The translations under genes and the position numbers were made by a program. A DNA stretch of 64,000 nt from UBA10649 sp963755335 (GTDB taxonomy: Bacteria > Actinomycetota > Actinomycetes > S36-B12), in the NCBI GenBank assembly GCA_963755335.1, contig CAVWJW010000006.1, forward strand, positions 1 through 64,000, read 5' to 3'. Positions within the stretch are counted from its first letter, which is position 1, and the number at the start of each line of letters is the position of its first letter. This document shows, in pieces, positions 62,465 through 64,000 of this stretch. The notes below the pieces were generated by a model, which did not search any database, had not been told where the DNA came from, and worked only from the letters and a program-made list of their open reading frames with translations.

Positions 62465-64000
62465 CACATCCGGAAGACGCCGTAGCGCTCCGAGCCGGCG
62501 ACCGGGGCCGAGTGCACCGCGGACAGCGCCATCGACAGGACGGTGCGCGTGTCGCGAGGGTCGATGATGCCGTCGTCCCACAGGCGCCCGGTCGCGAACA
62601 GCGCGGTGGACTCGTTCTCGACCTGCTCCTCGAAGGCGTCGCGGATCGGGGCGAACGCCTGCTCGTCGAACTCCTGTCCGGCCGCCTCGGTCTTCTGACG
62701 GGCGACGATGGTGAGCACACCGGCGAGCTGCTTGGGACCCATCACCGCGATGCGGTGGTTCGGCCAGGTGAAGATGAAGCGCGGGTCGTACGCGCGGCCG
62801 GCCATGCCGTAGTTGCCTGCGCCGTACGAGGCGCCCATCATCAGCGTGATCATCGGGACCCCGCAGTTGCTGACGGCATTGATCAGCTTGGCGCCGTCCT
62901 TGATGATGCCGCCCTGCTCGTACTTCGTGCCGACCATGAAGCCGGTGATGTTCTGCAGGAACAGGATCGGGACGGCCATGCGGTTGCACAGCTGGATGAA
63001 CTGGGCGCCCTTGTGCGCCTCCTCGCTGAACAGGATCCCGTTGTTCGCAAGGATCCCGACCGGGAAGCCGTTGAGATGGCCCCAGCCCGTGACCAGGGTC
63101 GAGCCGTACAGCGGCTTGAACTCGTCGAACTCGCTGGCGTCGAGGATCCGCGCGAGTACCTCGCGAGCCTCGAACGGCACCTTGATGTCGGCGGACGCGA
63201 TGCCGAGCAGTTCCTCAGGGTCGTACACCGGTGCGCGGGGGGCCCGCGCAGCGCCGGGACCGAGCTTCGACCAGTTGAGGTGCCCGACGATGTCGCGTCC
63301 GATGCGCAGGGCATCCGGCTCATCGACCGCGAGGTAGTCCGCGAGCCCGGACTGGCGCGCATGCATCTCGGCACCGCCGAGGGTCTCGTCGTCGGCGTCC
63401 TCGTCGATCGCCATCTTCACCAGCGGCGGCCCGCCGAGGTAGACGCGAGCGGAATCCTTCTGCAGCACCACGTAGTCGCTCATGCCCGGCACGTAGGCAC
63501 CGCCGGCAGTCGACGAGCCGAACACCAAGGTGATCGTCGGGATGCCGGCGGCCGACAGTCGCGAGAGGTTCTTGAACGTCGCCCCGCCCGGGTTGAACAC
63601 ATCGACCTGCTTGGTGAGATCGGCGCCGCCGGACTCGGTGAGCGAGATGAGGGGAAGGCGGTTGTCGTGCGCGATCTCCATCGCGCGCAGGGCCTTCGTC
63701 ACGGTGATAGGTGACTGCGACCCGCCCTTGACCGTCGGGTCATTGGCGCTGACGATGCACTCGACGCCGCTGACGCGGCCGATCCCGGTCACCAGCCCGG
63801 CACCGACGGCGTCGTCGGAGCCCCAGCCCGCCAGCGGCGAGAGCTCGAGGAACGCAGAGCCTGGATCCAGGAGCAGCGCGATGCGCTCGCGGGGCAGCAG
63901 CTTGCCGCGACCGCGATGTCGGGCGACCGTCTTGGCGTTCTTGTCGGCGTCGGGGGTCCCCCCACCGACCACGACCTGGCGGTACAGCCCGTCGATCTCG
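62464..64000 (-). CDS. Acyl-CoA carboxylase beta subunit (AtuC/LiuB-like), 5' end outside window
   Basis: At least 512 residues are present: ARHRGRGKLLPRERIALLLD near the visible start, FGSSTAGGAYVPGMSDY (the acyl-CoA site), LGGAEMHARQSGLADYLA and GILANNGILFSEEAHKGAQF. These are the marks of a methylcrotonyl-/geranyl-CoA carboxyltransferase subunit. The frame continues past base 64000 (EIDGLYRQVVVGGG), so the true start lies beyond the window and an internal GTG at 63972 is not used. It is the first visible gene of the operon. Confidence 0.92.

Overview
The window is about 68-70% GC DNA from an actinobacterium, most likely of the Nocardioidaceae/Aeromicrobium type. Evidence for this is a WhiB regulator, the mycobacterial-type clpS-DUF2017-mec-cysO-cysM-murI-rph-rdgB gene order, DUF3039 and DUF3618 proteins, GTP-dependent PEP carboxykinase, many GTG starts, stop/start overlaps (ATGA, GTGA, TGATG) and leaderless promoters. 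It looks chromosomal. I see no phage, insertion sequence, CRISPR array or replication origin.

Layout. 0.1-8.1 kb: a secreted PQQ-type sugar dehydrogenase, a broken PAS-GGDEF-EAL sensor, an unclassified secreted protein, a glycoside-hydrolase lipoprotein, an integral membrane protein, tRNA-Lys(CTT) with a triplicated 3' end, and two broken membrane-protein genes. 8.1-12.3 kb: a SAM-I riboswitch upstream of a threonine-synthase-like gene coupled to a CysO-like sulfur carrier, then an operon DUF3618 / GroES-like / sulfotransferase / HD-GYP. 12.3-16.4 kb: a metal (Zn/Mn-type) ABC transporter, peroxiredoxin Q and a PhyH-type dioxygenase. 16.4-20.4 kb: three tandem paralogous surface proteins that share a C-terminal anchor, a conserved upstream element and near-identical terminators. 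20.6-26.3 kb: tRNA-Leu(TAG) and the conserved sulfur/cell-wall/RNA cluster. 26.4-37 kb: a long class V aminotransferase, GH18 and PBP4 genes (both frameshifted), IclR, HdeD, an amino-acid ABC transporter, a broken MFS pump and DUF3039. 37-44.4 kb: thioredoxin under a CsoR-type operator, WhiB, ornithine carbamoyltransferase, PEPCK, hydrolases, a C-S lyase, and a copZ-csoR operon with a matching operator. 44.5-55.9 kb: transporters, TrmB, ThpR, a diguanylate cyclase, an acyl-CoA ligase, an AlkZ-like protein and a NUDIX hydrolase. 55.9-64 kb: an Atu/Liu-like acyl-CoA degradation operon (carboxylase beta and alpha, AtuA, TetR, acyl-CoA dehydrogenase, enoyl-CoA hydratase), cut by the right edge.

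How genes work together. Sulfur assimilation dominates the centre. CysM with thiocarboxylated CysO makes cysteine and Mec releases it. A second CysO-like protein is co-translated with a ThrC-like enzyme under a SAM riboswitch, which points to a methionine-branch role. The carboxylase, AtuA, dehydrogenase and hydratase form a coherent pathway for branched or isoprenoid acyl-CoAs. Three loci handle cyclic-di-GMP.

A strong caution: about thirty frameshifts or in-frame stops interrupt otherwise well-conserved genes, often as single extra G or C bases. They cluster (2-20 kb, 28-31 kb, 36 kb, 47 kb, 58-61 kb) while long stretches are clean. This looks more like uneven sequence quality than gene decay. 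Such genes are listed as 'pseudogene' with the full span, and the call says 'frameshifted'.
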